A DNA stretch of 57,816 nt, from contig JAFRIR010000080.1 of NCBI GenBank assembly GCA_017432685.1, positions 1 to 57,816 on the forward strand, in the 5' to 3' direction. Position numbers and translations under genes: made by a program. Positions 32,011 through 40,428 of the stretch are shown piece after piece. Source of the DNA: Flexilinea sp. (GTDB lineage: Bacteria > Chloroflexota > Anaerolineae > Anaerolineales > Anaerolineaceae). How positions within the stretch are numbered: position 1 is the first letter of the stretch; every line of letters begins with the position of its first letter. The notes beneath the pieces are model-generated. The model saw only the letters and a program-made list of their open reading frames with translations, did no database searches and was not told where the DNA came from.

Positions 32011-33627
32011 ATGGGAACTTATCTGAATCCGGGAAATGATGGATTTACGAGGATTATTCAAAATAATTACGTAGATAAAACCGGACTGATTGGTTTAATA
32101 AACGCTTCAATCGATACCTCCGATAATTTGATATGCATAAGCAGACCGCGCCGATTCGGAAAATCTTACGCTGCCCGAATGCTGTGCGCCTATTATGATC
32201 TATCCTGTGATTCATATGAACTGTTTCAGCGTTATGAAATAGCGAAAGATCCGAGCTTTGAAAAACATCTGAACCAATACCATGTTATCAGTCTTGACAT
32301 CAGCGGGTTTGTATCTGATGCAAAAATGCTGGGAATTAGTATGAAAGAAATCCCTGCGTTAATATCGAAGAAGGTACTCGCAGATGTTATATCAATTCAC
32401 CCTGATTTGACCGGACATACTTCATTAAATGACTGCATTCTTGCCCTTGTCAGGAAGACCCGCACGAAGGTCGTTTTTATTATTGATGAGTGGGATGCGG
32501 TGATTCGCGAGGCAAAAACGGAAACGGAAGTTCAGGAACGCTATCTCAGTTTGCTTCGTGGTTGGTTTAAGAATGATAACTTTACGCCGACTGCGGTTGC
32601 AGCTGCGTATATGACCGGAATTCTTCCGATCAAGAAAGATGGTTCACAGTCGGCAATCTCCGATTTTCGGGAATATACCATTCTTGACCCATTGGAATAT
32701 TCGGAATATGTTGGGTTTAACGAAACTGAAGTCCGGCATTTATGCGAAGAGAAGAATAGGAGCTTTGACAAAATAAAAAAATGGTATGATGGATATACAG
32801 TAGGAGACAAGCATTCTATCTACAATCCATATTCGGTCATGTGTGCGCTGCAAAGCGGTAAATATACATCCTATTGGAAGAATACATCAGCAGTTGAGAC
32901 TTTGCTGACGTATATTGATATGGATGAAGAAGGATTGCAGCAGGAGGTTGCCAAACTGATCGCAGGTGAGAAAATTGAGGTCGATCCTTACTTCTTTCAA
33001 AACGATATCGAGACTTTTCGGAGCAAAGATGATGTTTTGACACTGTTGATTCATCTTGGTTATTTGACATACGAGGAAGCTGCGGATTCTTACGGTGATA
33101 AGGACATTTATACGGGTTACGCCTGGATCCCGAATGAAGAGGTTCGAACGGAATTTGAAAAAATTCTTCGGAAATCCAATCACAAAGAATTGATCGAATT
33201 GGTAAAAAAATCCGATCAATTATTGAAAGATACAATTGCCGGAAACGAAACTGCTGTTGCCTCGGCATTTGAACAGGTCAGAGATATGTCCTATGCACCG
33301 GCTTATTATAATGATGAGCAAAGCTTGCGTTATGCGATCAAAATGGCATATATTTCGAGCATTGATCAATACGCAAGAGTTGAAGAAATGCCCTCCGGTC
33401 ATGGCCTTGCCGATGTTGTTTTTATTCCAAAGCGAAAATCTCCATTGCCGGCGATGGTCGTGGAATTGAAATGGGATAAGCCGGTCGATGGAGCGATCAC
33501 CCAGATCAAAGACAGAAATTACCCTGCGTTTCTCAAGGGATATGGAGGAGATATCATTCTTGCGGGAATCACATATGATGAACAAACGAAACATCATACC
33601 TGTAAGATTGAAAAGGCGCCAATATAA
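32011..33627 (+). CDS. AAA-ATPase-like / PD-(D/E)XK_9 nuclease-fold protein
   Basis: A 538-residue member of the AAA-ATPase_like (PF09820) plus PDDEXK_9 (PF08011) family common in gut anaerobes. It opens with FTRIIQNNYVDKTGLIGLI. Walker A is RPRRFGKSYAARML (about residue 48) and Walker B is VVFIIDEWDAVIR (about 152). The nuclease-like end shows GHGLADVVFIPKRK and AMVVELKWDK. GGAGGAGG precedes the ATG. The family is often multicopy. A role in defence or mobile element biology is suspected but not shown. Confidence 0.85.
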   Translation: MGTYLNPGNDGFTRIIQNNYVDKTGLIGLINASIDTSDNLICISRPRRFGKSYAARMLCAYYDLSCDSYELFQRYEIAKDPSFEKHLNQYHVISLDISGFVSDAKMLGISMKEIPALISKKVLADVISIHPDLTGHTSLNDCILALVRKTRTKVVFIIDEWDAVIREAKTETEVQERYLSLLRGWFKNDNFTPTAVAAAYMTGILPIKKDGSQSAISDFREYTILDPLEYSEYVGFNETEVRHLCEEKNRSFDKIKKWYDGYTVGDKHSIYNPYSVMCALQSGKYTSYWKNTSAVETLLTYIDMDEEGLQQEVAKLIAGEKIEVDPYFFQNDIETFRSKDDVLTLLIHLGYLTYEEAADSYGDKDIYTGYAWIPNEEVRTEFEKILRKSNHKELIELVKKSDQLLKDTIAGNETAVASAFEQVRDMSYAPAYYNDEQSLRYAIKMAYISSIDQYARVEEMPSGHGLADVVFIPKRKSPLPAMVVELKWDKPVDGAITQIKDRNYPAFLKGYGGDIILAGITYDEQTKHHTCKIEKAPI

Positions 33628-33667
33628 ATATCAGGTTATATGCATCCGGAAGTGCAGCGTGATCCTG

Positions 33668-33705
33668 CCTAAACCCTATACCCTATACCCTAAACCCTTA
33701 CAAAC
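33668..33705. repeat. CCCTAAA/CCCTATA heptamer run (single arm)
   Basis: Four to five tandem heptamers of the C-rich arm only, between the ATPase gene and the RiPP regulator promoter. No facing G-rich arm was found. Confidence 0.65.
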
Positions 33706-33717
33706 AGGAATTCACGG

Positions 33718-33761
33718 TTGACAAAGCATAAAACTGGTGATATGATAACTATCATCAGTTT
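33718..33761 (+). promoter_or_regulatory. Promoter-operator 1 of the RiPP locus (TetR gene)
   Basis: TTGACA (33718-33723), 17 nt, TATGAT (33741-33746). A palindrome ACTGGTGATA-N7-TATCATCAGT (33733-33759) covers the -10. The same design recurs at 35261 and 40021. Confidence 0.82.
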
Positions 33762-33785
33762 TTCATTGATAAAGGACGCAACATA

Positions 33786-34424
33786 ATGGGAAGAAATATT
33801 GAAAGAGACGAACGGGAACGGGCCGCAAGGAAACAAAAGATACTGGAAGCGGCTTTTCCGCTGCTTGCAGAAAAAGGCATCGATGCCGTCAGCATGAATG
33901 AGATCGCGGATGCCTGTTCCATCGGTATCGCCACACTCTACCGGCATTATCGGACAAAAGCGGATCTGGTTCTGGCGATCAGCGCCTGGAAATGGGATGA
34001 TTTCATGCGCTCAAATGACGAACGGCAGGATACTTCTGCAATGACCGCGGCAGAAAATTTTGACTACTATCTGGAGACTTTTCTTTATCTTTACCGGAAT
34101 TATCACGATTTGCTGCGATTTAACCATTATTTCAACGGCTTTATCGAAAAGGAACAGACTACACAGGAACAAAGGAAGGGGTTCCTTGATGTTGTTGAAA
34201 CGATCGCACAGCGTTTTCACAAGAATATCTATGTCAAGGCGGAAATTGACGGAACGATGCGGACAGATATTTCTGAAGAAGAAATGTTCTCAACCAGTCT
34301 GCATCTGATGCTTTCAGCGATCACCAGATATTCTGTCGGACTGGTTTATCAAAACAGCAGCGATATGGAGAAGGAGCTTCTGGTTCTGAAGAAAATGCTT
34401 CTGAGAGAGTACAGTGACAAATGA
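33786..34424 (+). CDS. TetR family regulator of the RiPP locus
   Basis: A 212-residue protein with a TetR helix-turn-helix (ARKQKILEAAFPLLAEKGID, MNEIADACSIGIATLYRHYRTKADL in part; residues about 14-60) and a helical ligand domain. Its own promoter and two promoters further on (35261, 40021) carry the same ACTGATGATA-N7-TATCATCAGT palindrome over the -10 box, so it most likely represses itself and the RiPP genes. An inducer is unknown. The divergent toxin-antitoxin pair lies between it and the first biosynthetic gene. Confidence 0.87.
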   Translation: MGRNIERDERERAARKQKILEAAFPLLAEKGIDAVSMNEIADACSIGIATLYRHYRTKADLVLAISAWKWDDFMRSNDERQDTSAMTAAENFDYYLETFLYLYRNYHDLLRFNHYFNGFIEKEQTTQEQRKGFLDVVETIAQRFHKNIYVKAEIDGTMRTDISEEEMFSTSLHLMLSAITRYSVGLVYQNSSDMEKELLVLKKMLLREYSDK

Positions 34425-34439
34425 TCCAATTCTTTATCT

Positions 34440-34850
34440 TTATTCTTCTTCAATAATATCCAGCATTTCTCTTGGAGACACTACAAAAGGTTTTGCAGGA
34501 TAATGTTTTTTGTTTCCGGTCACAAGCCATGCATCAGAATCTTTCCTGGCACTCAGAGTTATTTCATAAAAAACAATATCATCCGGATCAGGAAAAGATT
34601 CCGAACTATTTGTTCTATCCAGAAAAACAGCTCTCCGCGACAATTGAAAGATCAATTCATCTACATCTTGATGTTGGAAATGAAATTTTTCCCGTGACAA
34701 GACTTCTTTATATTCAAGAATAATTTCTGAATTTAAAAGTGGAATAATTTTCCCATTAAGAGATTGGTCAACAATAACTCCTGGTATTGACGTTCCTTTC
34801 AACATGGCAGAAACCAAAACATTTGTATCCAGAACAGCATAATAAATCAT
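34440..34850 (-). CDS. PIN-domain toxin
   Basis: A 136-residue PIN-domain RNase of the COG1569 type. Acidic residues are in AVLDTNVLVSAML (Asp8) and a later DPDDIVFYE plus SARKDSDAWLVTGNKKHYP. It overlaps the antitoxin gene by 4 bp. Such toxins cut RNA until neutralised by the partner. It runs against the direction of the surrounding RiPP genes. Confidence 0.85.
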   Translation of the reverse strand: MIYYAVLDTNVLVSAMLKGTSIPGVIVDQSLNGKIIPLLNSEIILEYKEVLSREKFHFQHQDVDELIFQLSRRAVFLDRTNSSESFPDPDDIVFYEITLSARKDSDAWLVTGNKKHYPAKPFVVSPREMLDIIEEE

Positions 34851-35146
34851 TTTATGTCTCTTCGTTCCATCCGGTAATTTGCTATTTCCTCGTTGATTTC
34901 ATCCAATGACATTTCTGAAATCCCATATAATTTGGCTGATTCATTCATATTTCTCATAGCCTGTAATGCCTTTTTTGCGTCGTAAGATTGATCATCAAGG
35001 ATCATCGTAAATGGGATGCCATTTGCAGAAACAGACCGTCTGAGAAACATGCGGATAGCAGAAGATAAGTCAAGTCCTAATCTCTCGTAAATGGAACTTG
35101 CTTGAAGCTTTAAATCATCGTCAACACGTACTTGTATTGTAGACAT
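34847..35146 (-). CDS. RelB/DinJ-type antitoxin
   Basis: A 99-residue protein with a ribbon-helix-helix start (STIQVRVDDDLKLQASSIYERLGLDLSSAIRMFLRR in part) and a tail rich in acidic residues that should wrap the toxin. GAGGTTG-like sequence precedes the ATG. RelB/DinJ-type antitoxins more often pair with RelE or YafQ toxins, but pairing with a PIN toxin is also known. Confidence 0.85.
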   Translation of the reverse strand: MSTIQVRVDDDLKLQASSIYERLGLDLSSAIRMFLRRSVSANGIPFTMILDDQSYDAKKALQAMRNMNESAKLYGISEMSLDEINEEIANYRMERRDIK

Positions 35147-35260
35147 ACAACCTCCTCATTTATGTATTTCAATTGTAACACTTTTTTACAGCTGCCATCA
35201 GGGACGATCCATAAATGAAGCTTTCTTTAGACTTACTGCTCAGTGAGTAAAAATTCACTA

Positions 35261-35298
35261 TTGACAGCGCATCAAACAAATGATAATATTACTATCAT
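35261..35298 (+). promoter_or_regulatory. Promoter-operator 2 of the RiPP locus
   Basis: TTGACA (35261-35266), 17 nt, TAATAT (35284-35289). Palindrome ATGATA-N7-TATCAT (35280-35298) overlays the -10 with the same geometry as 33718 and 40021, though its outer arms are shorter. Confidence 0.8.
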
Positions 35299-35341
35299 TA
35301 GAAATAACAGAATCAATTTGCAAACAGGACAGGAGCAGAAA

Positions 35342-36673
35342 ATGACAGAGAAGAATACATCAACGACATCACGAACCGCAGCAGAGGCGGGATGGCGGCT
35401 GTCACGCTATAACCTGACCGTTCAGCTCCCGGAAAAGGGAACCGTCGCCATTGCAAATCTCTTCCGGGGAACCTGCGCGGAATACGGTCCGGTGGATCTT
35501 TATCTGATGAGCGTACTCGATGAGATCAAAGAAGACCATCCGATCATCCCGCGGCTTGCGAAGCGTGGTGTGATCGTGAATTTTGACGAACTGGCAGCGC
35601 TGGACACCCTCGGAAGGTTATCCTGCGGCTTTGGCTCCGCTGTAAGTCTGACCATCTGCCCGACCATGGGCTGCAATTTTGACTGTTCCTACTGCTTTGA
35701 AAATCACTATCCGGGCAGGATGACAGCAGATGTACAGGAGGATGTGGTTTCTCTTGCCCGGCGCTTGATGGATGCCGGCAGAACAAAGAATCTTTCCGTC
35801 ACCTGGTTCGGCGGGGAACCGCTGCTGGCGCCGGACATCATCAGCTCCCTTTCAGAAAAACTGATCGCGCTGGCAAAAGAGCATCAGGCTGAATATTATG
35901 CTTCGATCGTCACAAACGGCTACCTGCTGACCCCGGAAAATGTGAAGATCCTCGAAGCTGCCCGTATCAAAAAGGCACAGGTCACCCTCGATGGCATCGG
36001 AGCTGCCCACGACGCTACCCGGCGCCTGGCAAACGGTGGCTCCACCTTTGACCGCATCATCGCCAATCTGCGGCAGCCGCTTCCCTTCCCTGTCCACATC
36101 CGCCACAATGTCCATGCAGGGAACCGGGATGAGGTCGAAAAACTGAAATCTTTTGTGGAAACCCTTGCCGCAGAGACAGGAAACAAAATCGCGTACTATC
36201 CCGCACCGGTGACCGGTTCCGATACGGCTGATCAGCGTGGTCAGATGGTGGATGTTCTCGATCAAACGGAGGATTGTTCCGTTGATCTGCTGCAGGATAC
36301 CCAGCGTTTTACAAGGGGCAGGGGACACTATTGCGGAACAGGTCTGCTCCGGAGTGTCTGTATTGACGAGAAGGGCAGGCTGCAGAAATGCTGGGAAGCG
36401 GTGGATAAAGAGGCGATCAGCTTCGGAAATGCCCATGACTGGGATCCCATGGATCCGCTCGTAACCGCGTCTGCGCCGGACAATCTGACGAAATTCCTGA
36501 ACATCGCCGCTCCCCTTGATGATGAAGAATGTCGGGAATGTATCTGGCTGCCCGCCTGTGCAGGCGGCTGCCCTTATCAGCGTCTTTTCCGCAAGCGCTC
36601 CTGTGTCGGTTACCGGAATGATCCGGAAGCCTATGTGCGGGGTCTGCTGGCGAGGATGGAAAAGAGTGGTTAG
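35342..36673 (+). CDS. Radical SAM/SPASM peptide-modifying enzyme
   Basis: A 443-residue radical SAM enzyme. The 4Fe-4S site is CNFDCSYC (Cys111, 115, 118). GGEPLLAP follows. The C-terminal SPASM region shows CGTG, CIDEKGRLQKCW and CRECIWLPACAGGCPYQR. The first 100 residues may hold a precursor-recognition part. I start at 35342 (CAGGAG upstream) because the promoter at 35261-35289 rules out the earlier frame start at 35243. It probably installs cross-links or other radical modifications on the nearby double-glycine precursors. Its stop lies in the first heptamer of the following element. Confidence 0.87.
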   Translation: MTEKNTSTTSRTAAEAGWRLSRYNLTVQLPEKGTVAIANLFRGTCAEYGPVDLYLMSVLDEIKEDHPIIPRLAKRGVIVNFDELAALDTLGRLSCGFGSAVSLTICPTMGCNFDCSYCFENHYPGRMTADVQEDVVSLARRLMDAGRTKNLSVTWFGGEPLLAPDIISSLSEKLIALAKEHQAEYYASIVTNGYLLTPENVKILEAARIKKAQVTLDGIGAAHDATRRLANGGSTFDRIIANLRQPLPFPVHIRHNVHAGNRDEVEKLKSFVETLAAETGNKIAYYPAPVTGSDTADQRGQMVDVLDQTEDCSVDLLQDTQRFTRGRGHYCGTGLLRSVCIDEKGRLQKCWEAVDKEAISFGNAHDWDPMDPLVTASAPDNLTKFLNIAAPLDDEECRECIWLPACAGGCPYQRLFRKRSCVGYRNDPEAYVRGLLARMEKSG

Positions 36674-36825
36674 TAGTTAGTGGTTAGAAGGGATTAGTGG
36701 TTAGTGGTTAGAAGGGATTAGTTGAAAAAGGATGGCGCTTCGCGCCTTTAATCTATAAATATTCTGCCGCGAAGCGGCTTCCTAATTCCAACTAACCACT
36801 ATCCACTAACCACTAACTACTAAAA
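36671..36825. repeat. Heptamer inverted-repeat element (AGTGGTT type) before precursor 1
   Basis: TTAGTGGTTAG-type heptamers (36671-36721), an interior GGATGGCGCTTCGCGCC hairpin and a second CCGCGAAGCGG hairpin, then AACTAACCACT units (36787-36823). It ends against AAAAAGGAG of the precursor gene. The interior resembles that of the element at 42847, so this may be a deleted version of it. Confidence 0.8.
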
Positions 36826-36835
36826 AGGAGTGAAA

Positions 36836-37027
36836 ATGGAAAACAAATGGTTTGAAAAACTGACGGAAGCGCAGAAAACAAAGCTGCGCGGAATGGGCGG
36901 AAACGCTGAAGAATTGATTGCATTCTGCAAACAGGAAAGGCTCGAACTTCCTGATGAGCTGCTGGAAGCAGTGAGCGGGGGACATTTGTTCCCTGATATC
37001 CTGCAATGTAATGAACGAATTGCATAG
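36836..37027 (+). CDS. RiPP precursor peptide 1 (double-glycine leader)
   Basis: A 63-residue peptide. The start is the ATG at 36836, six bases after AAGGAG. The leader ends ELPDELLEAVSGG (Gly48-Gly49), the cleavage form used by C39 peptidase-ABC transporters, and it resembles Nif11/NHLP-type leaders. The core is 14 residues, HLFPDILQCNERIA, with one Cys. Its leader is identical at 39 of 49 positions to precursor 2, whereas the cores differ completely. It follows the radical SAM gene, the likely modifier. Confidence 0.85.
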   Translation: MENKWFEKLTEAQKTKLRGMGGNAEELIAFCKQERLELPDELLEAVSGGHLFPDILQCNERIA

Positions 37028-37092
37028 CAATCAGGAGACGTGGAAACTAAAGTCAAAACAGTTCTGTAAACCCGGGAGAAAGGATAGGAAAG

Positions 37093-38748
37093 ATGAACTG
37101 GTGCAAAAAACTCATCACAGCCGGATTGACGGCATCCATGCTGACAACACAGGTTGGCATACAGAATATTGCGGCTCAGGCTGCGTCAGGCTCGGAAAGC
37201 GGGGAAGAAGACCGATCGTATAATGTCTTGTTCATCACCGTGGATCAGGAGCATTACTTTTCGGAATATCCGGAGGGAACAAACCTGAAAGCCCGGCAGC
37301 TTCTGGCGGAACTGGGAACGACTTTCGAAAAGCATTATGCCTGTTCCAACATGTCGACTTCCTCCCGGTCCGTGATGTTCACCGGAACCCATATTCCCGA
37401 CACAGGCATGATCGACAACACGGATTTCCAGTGGCAGGGAGCGATGGACGACACACTGACCACCGTCGGTGATATGATGCGGGAAGCGGGCTATTACACC
37501 GCGCTCAAAGGGAAATGGCATCTGGGCGATGCCAGCATTCTCCATGAAGGCGCACAGCTCACCGATCTGGAAAGCTACGGCTATGCGGATTGGGGCGGAA
37601 CCGACTATATCGGGAGCGTCAGAGAAGGCAACGAAATGGATCCGGTGATCGTTTCGGAGACGCTGGATTGGCTGGAAAACAAAGGAAAACAGCTGAACGA
37701 AGAAGGGCAGCCTTTTTTCCTGAACGTCAACATGGTCAATCCGCATGACATCATGAATTATGACATAACGGATTATCAAAGCCCGTTCATGAAGCTTGCG
37801 GGACGGCCGGAGGATCCGCTTTATGACACCAAATATGACGTTCCCATTCCGGAAAGCTGGAATTTTGATTTTACGGCTCCAGATGTACCGGATGCCCTGC
37901 GGATCTTCCAGGCGCACTGGGGACTTTTTGCCGGCGTCATCAAAGATGCGGATGTTTGGAAAGACTATCAGGATTACTATTTCAACTGTATCCAGGACTC
38001 CGACAATAACCTGATGGAGATCCTCGATTATCTTGCCGAAAACGGATTTCTTGAAAATACGGTGATCGTTTTCACCGCGGATCACGGGGAAATGCAGGGC
38101 AGCCACGGACTCAAGGGCAAAGGCGGCTTCCTTTATGAAAACAACATCCACGTTCCGCTGATCATCGTCCATCCGGATTATGAAGGCGGAAAGACCGTTT
38201 CCGCGGTGACCAGTCATGTGGATCTGGCTCCAACGTTTGTGGATGCTGCCAATATTTCCCCTGAGAAAAAGGCGGAAATCACCGCAGGGCTGCCGGGAAC
38301 CAGTCTGCTGACTCTCATGGACGGCAGCCAAAAGAGCGTCCGTGACGCCTCCCTGTTCTGCTTTGAAATGCTTTCCATGACCGCACTGCAATTCGGACGC
38401 GATGCGGAAGGGAACACAACTTATTCCTTTGATGTGAATGCACGCGGGATGGTCAGAGGGATCATCACGGATCAATATAAATTTGTCCGTTACTTTAGTC
38501 CGGTCAATTTCAACACACCGGAAACACTCGAGGAACTCTTCGCCAATAACGATGTGCAGCTGTTTGATCTGAACGCCGATCCCGAAGAAATGGTGAACCT
38601 GGCTGCCGATCCGGAAGCCAATGCGGAGCTGATTATGCAGCTGAATGAGCTGCTCAACCAGACCATCAGCCGGGAGATCGGACAGGATGACGGGCTGCAC
38701 GTCATGAAAGTGCTGAAAGCCCTGCAGGAAAGAAATCAGGCAAAGTGA
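37093..38748 (+). CDS. Secreted type I sulfatase, Ser-type active site
   Basis: A 551-residue alkaline-phosphatase-superfamily sulfatase with a signal peptide (LITAGLTASMLTTQVGIQNIAAQA). Metal and substrate motifs are NVLFITVDQ (Asp51), GKWHLGD (about 140-146), and TADHGEMQGSHG (about 328). The activation motif is S88-T-S-S-R92 followed by SVMFTG, that is, a Ser in the formylglycine position, with Ser also at position 3 where Pro or Ala is usual. Ser-type sulfatases are matured only by anSME radical enzymes, and one is encoded directly downstream with overlapping start. AGGAAAG precedes the ATG. It may act on sulfated glycans, or on the RiPP. Confidence 0.85.
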   Translation: MNWCKKLITAGLTASMLTTQVGIQNIAAQAASGSESGEEDRSYNVLFITVDQEHYFSEYPEGTNLKARQLLAELGTTFEKHYACSNMSTSSRSVMFTGTHIPDTGMIDNTDFQWQGAMDDTLTTVGDMMREAGYYTALKGKWHLGDASILHEGAQLTDLESYGYADWGGTDYIGSVREGNEMDPVIVSETLDWLENKGKQLNEEGQPFFLNVNMVNPHDIMNYDITDYQSPFMKLAGRPEDPLYDTKYDVPIPESWNFDFTAPDVPDALRIFQAHWGLFAGVIKDADVWKDYQDYYFNCIQDSDNNLMEILDYLAENGFLENTVIVFTADHGEMQGSHGLKGKGGFLYENNIHVPLIIVHPDYEGGKTVSAVTSHVDLAPTFVDAANISPEKKAEITAGLPGTSLLTLMDGSQKSVRDASLFCFEMLSMTALQFGRDAEGNTTYSFDVNARGMVRGIITDQYKFVRYFSPVNFNTPETLEELFANNDVQLFDLNADPEEMVNLAADPEANAELIMQLNELLNQTISREIGQDDGLHVMKVLKALQERNQAK

Positions 38749-39887
38749 GTCAAACGGACGATTTCCGGACGTATGCCATGCTGGCAAAGCCGGTATCCGG
38801 CGGGTGCAACCTGCGCTGTGAATACTGTTATTACACGGGGAAGCAGTCCCTGTTGCACATCGGCAGCGCCCGCATGAATGATGAAACGCTTGAGGCATAT
38901 ATCCGGCAGAGTCTGGAGATGCATGGCTCCAAAGCAAGGGTCGAGTTTGCCTGGCATGGCGGCGAGCCGACCCTTGCCGGTCTGTCCTTTTATCAAAAAG
39001 CCGTCCGGCTGCAGCAGCAGTATGGCAAAGGACGTGAGATCGTCAACACCCTGCAGACCAATGCCACCCTGTTGAATGATGAATTCTGCCGATTTTTCCG
39101 CGATGAGGGCTTCCTGATCGGTGTCAGTATTGACGGCCCGGAGAAATACCACGACGCTTACCGCAAAACCGCTGACGGAAAGGGCAGCTTTTTCCTGACG
39201 ATGTGCGGGATCGGGCTGCTGCAAAAGCATGGGGTGAGCTTCAACACGCTGACCACAGTCAACCGTGTCAATCAGGATGCGCCTGCGGAAATATACGCGT
39301 TTCTGCGGGAATTGACGGACTGGATGCAGTTTCTGCCCGTGGTGGAGAGCAAAGCTGCCGATTACGAAACGGCTGACGGTCAGTTGTTCGGTACACCGCC
39401 CGGCGTATTCGGCACAAAAGGTCTGCATTCGGTGACCGGCTTTTCCGTGACGCCCACAGGGTACGGTTCGTTTTTGTGCGGTGTATTTGATGAATGGAAA
39501 AGGTGCGATGCCGGGAAGAAACACGTGCAGCTGATCGATATCACACTCGGAAATCTGAAAGGGATCCCTTCCAGCCTGTGTGTTCACAACCCGCTTTGCG
39601 GGCATTCCGGCAGTGTGGAGGCCAATGGGGATGTCTATGCGTGTGACCGTTATGCTTTTCCGGCTTACCGGTTGGGGAATCTGATGGAGACGGATCTGAA
39701 AGATCTCATGGAAGCGAACCGAAAATTCGGGATGCACAAGGCCTACGGCTTGCCGGAAGAATGTCTGGAATGTCCGTATATCCGCCTGTGTTTCGGCGGC
39801 TGTCCGAAAGACCGGCTTTGGGATAACAGGAATTATTTGTGTGAAGGGTATCGGGCATTTTTTAAGCGGTTAGTGGTTAGTGGTTAG
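38745..39887 (+). CDS. anSME-like radical SAM/SPASM sulfatase-maturating enzyme
   Basis: A 380-residue enzyme starting at GTG, whose TG overlaps the sulfatase stop. The radical SAM site is CNLRCEYC (Cys21, 25, 28) at the very N-terminus, as in anSME/AtsB. Other features are AWHGGEPTLAGL, QTNATLL, VSIDGP, and a SPASM end with CVHNPLCGHSGSVEANGDVYACD and CLECPYIRLCFGGCPKD in outline. anSME oxidises Cys or Ser to formylglycine. Direct coupling with a Ser-type sulfatase makes that the leading role. Action on the peptides is also possible. The last residues (RLVVSG) are encoded by a heptamer repeat. Confidence 0.88.
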   Translation: MSQTDDFRTYAMLAKPVSGGCNLRCEYCYYTGKQSLLHIGSARMNDETLEAYIRQSLEMHGSKARVEFAWHGGEPTLAGLSFYQKAVRLQQQYGKGREIVNTLQTNATLLNDEFCRFFRDEGFLIGVSIDGPEKYHDAYRKTADGKGSFFLTMCGIGLLQKHGVSFNTLTTVNRVNQDAPAEIYAFLRELTDWMQFLPVVESKAADYETADGQLFGTPPGVFGTKGLHSVTGFSVTPTGYGSFLCGVFDEWKRCDAGKKHVQLIDITLGNLKGIPSSLCVHNPLCGHSGSVEANGDVYACDRYAFPAYRLGNLMETDLKDLMEANRKFGMHKAYGLPEECLECPYIRLCFGGCPKDRLWDNRNYLCEGYRAFFKRLVVSG

Positions 39888-39935
39888 AAGGGGGTTTAGG
39901 GTATAGGGTTTATTCTACACCCTAAACCCTATATT
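39868..39935. repeat. Composite heptamer element (AGTGGTT then GGGTTTA/CCCTAAA)
   Basis: GGTTAGT units overlap the end of the anSME-like gene, then GGGTTTAGGGTATAGGG faces CCCTAAACCCTATA. It joins the two heptamer types in one element. Confidence 0.75.
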
Positions 39936-40020
39936 CCTGCAATCCGTCCTGTTTTCCGTTGGCAGCTCCGTGGAAAGTAACTTTAAACAGCGTTTTATCT
40001 TCAGTATGAAAAATTCAATA

Positions 40021-40062
40021 TTGACAGCTCAGATAACTGATGATATTATTGCTATCATCAGT
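40021..40062 (+). promoter_or_regulatory. Promoter-operator 3 of the RiPP locus
   Basis: TTGACA (40021-40026), 17 nt, TATTAT (40044-40049). The palindrome ACTGATGATA-N7-TATCATCAGT (40036-40062) has perfect 10-bp arms over the -10 box. It would drive the export half of the locus. Confidence 0.85.
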
Positions 40063-40109
40063 ATAAGTAAAATGATTTTATAAACCGAGCATAGCGGAAA
40101 GAGAGTCAC

Positions 40110-40328
40110 ATGAATATATTCAGACAAAAAAGTATTGACAAAGTATCATCCCCGGAGCAGCTGAATGATTACATCCGGGTGACAACACCTTCCGTCTGGC
40201 TGATACTCCTGGCGCTGGTCATCCTGTTGGTGGGAATGCTGGCGTGGAGCATTTTCGGCACGGTGGAAGCCGTCGGTGCGGACGGTGTGACAGAACTCAT
40301 CCACCCGATCGCGCTGGTAATTAATTAG
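40110..40328 (+). pseudogene. Truncated NHLM-type HlyD secretion protein
   Basis: A 72-residue N-terminus of the NHLM bacteriocin HlyD family: SPEQLNDYIRVTTPSVWL followed by one membrane segment and IFGTVEA. Family members run to 250-400 residues. Here the frame ends at a stop just where a heptamer element begins, and the periplasmic part is missing. AGAGAG precedes the ATG. Either the gene was truncated by the repeat, or a short membrane anchor is all that is kept. Confidence 0.75.
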
Positions 40329-40409
40329 AGTATAGGGTTCAGGATATAGGGTTTAAATTGTTGTCGTCAGGAGGCTAAACACTAAACCCTATACCCTAAA
40401 CCCTACAAC
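40326..40409. repeat. Heptamer inverted-repeat element after the HlyD remnant
   Basis: Left arm GAGTATAGGGTTCAGG then ATATAGGGTTTAAA, right arm AAACACTAAACCC then TATACCCTAAACCC, with a loop around GTTGTCGTCAGG. It lies between the HlyD remnant stop and the ribosome site of precursor 2. Confidence 0.75.
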
Positions 40410-40428
40410 CAAATGAAGTGAGGTATAC

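Noticed and set aside
33668..33705. Telomere-like CCCTAAA tandem repeats
   Set aside because: The unit resembles plant-type telomere sequence, but it varies, occurs inside operons as inverted pairs and sits next to many ordinary genes, so it is neither a chromosome end nor eukaryotic contamination.
36836..37027. Precursor 1 as a lanthipeptide
   Set aside because: No LanM, LanB or LanC gene is in the locus and core 1 has a single Cys with no Ser or Thr; radical SAM chemistry is more likely.
37186..38937. 583-codon minus-strand frame
   Set aside because: It is the shadow of the sulfatase gene. It has no domain, signal peptide or ribosome site, whereas the plus strand has all sulfatase motifs.
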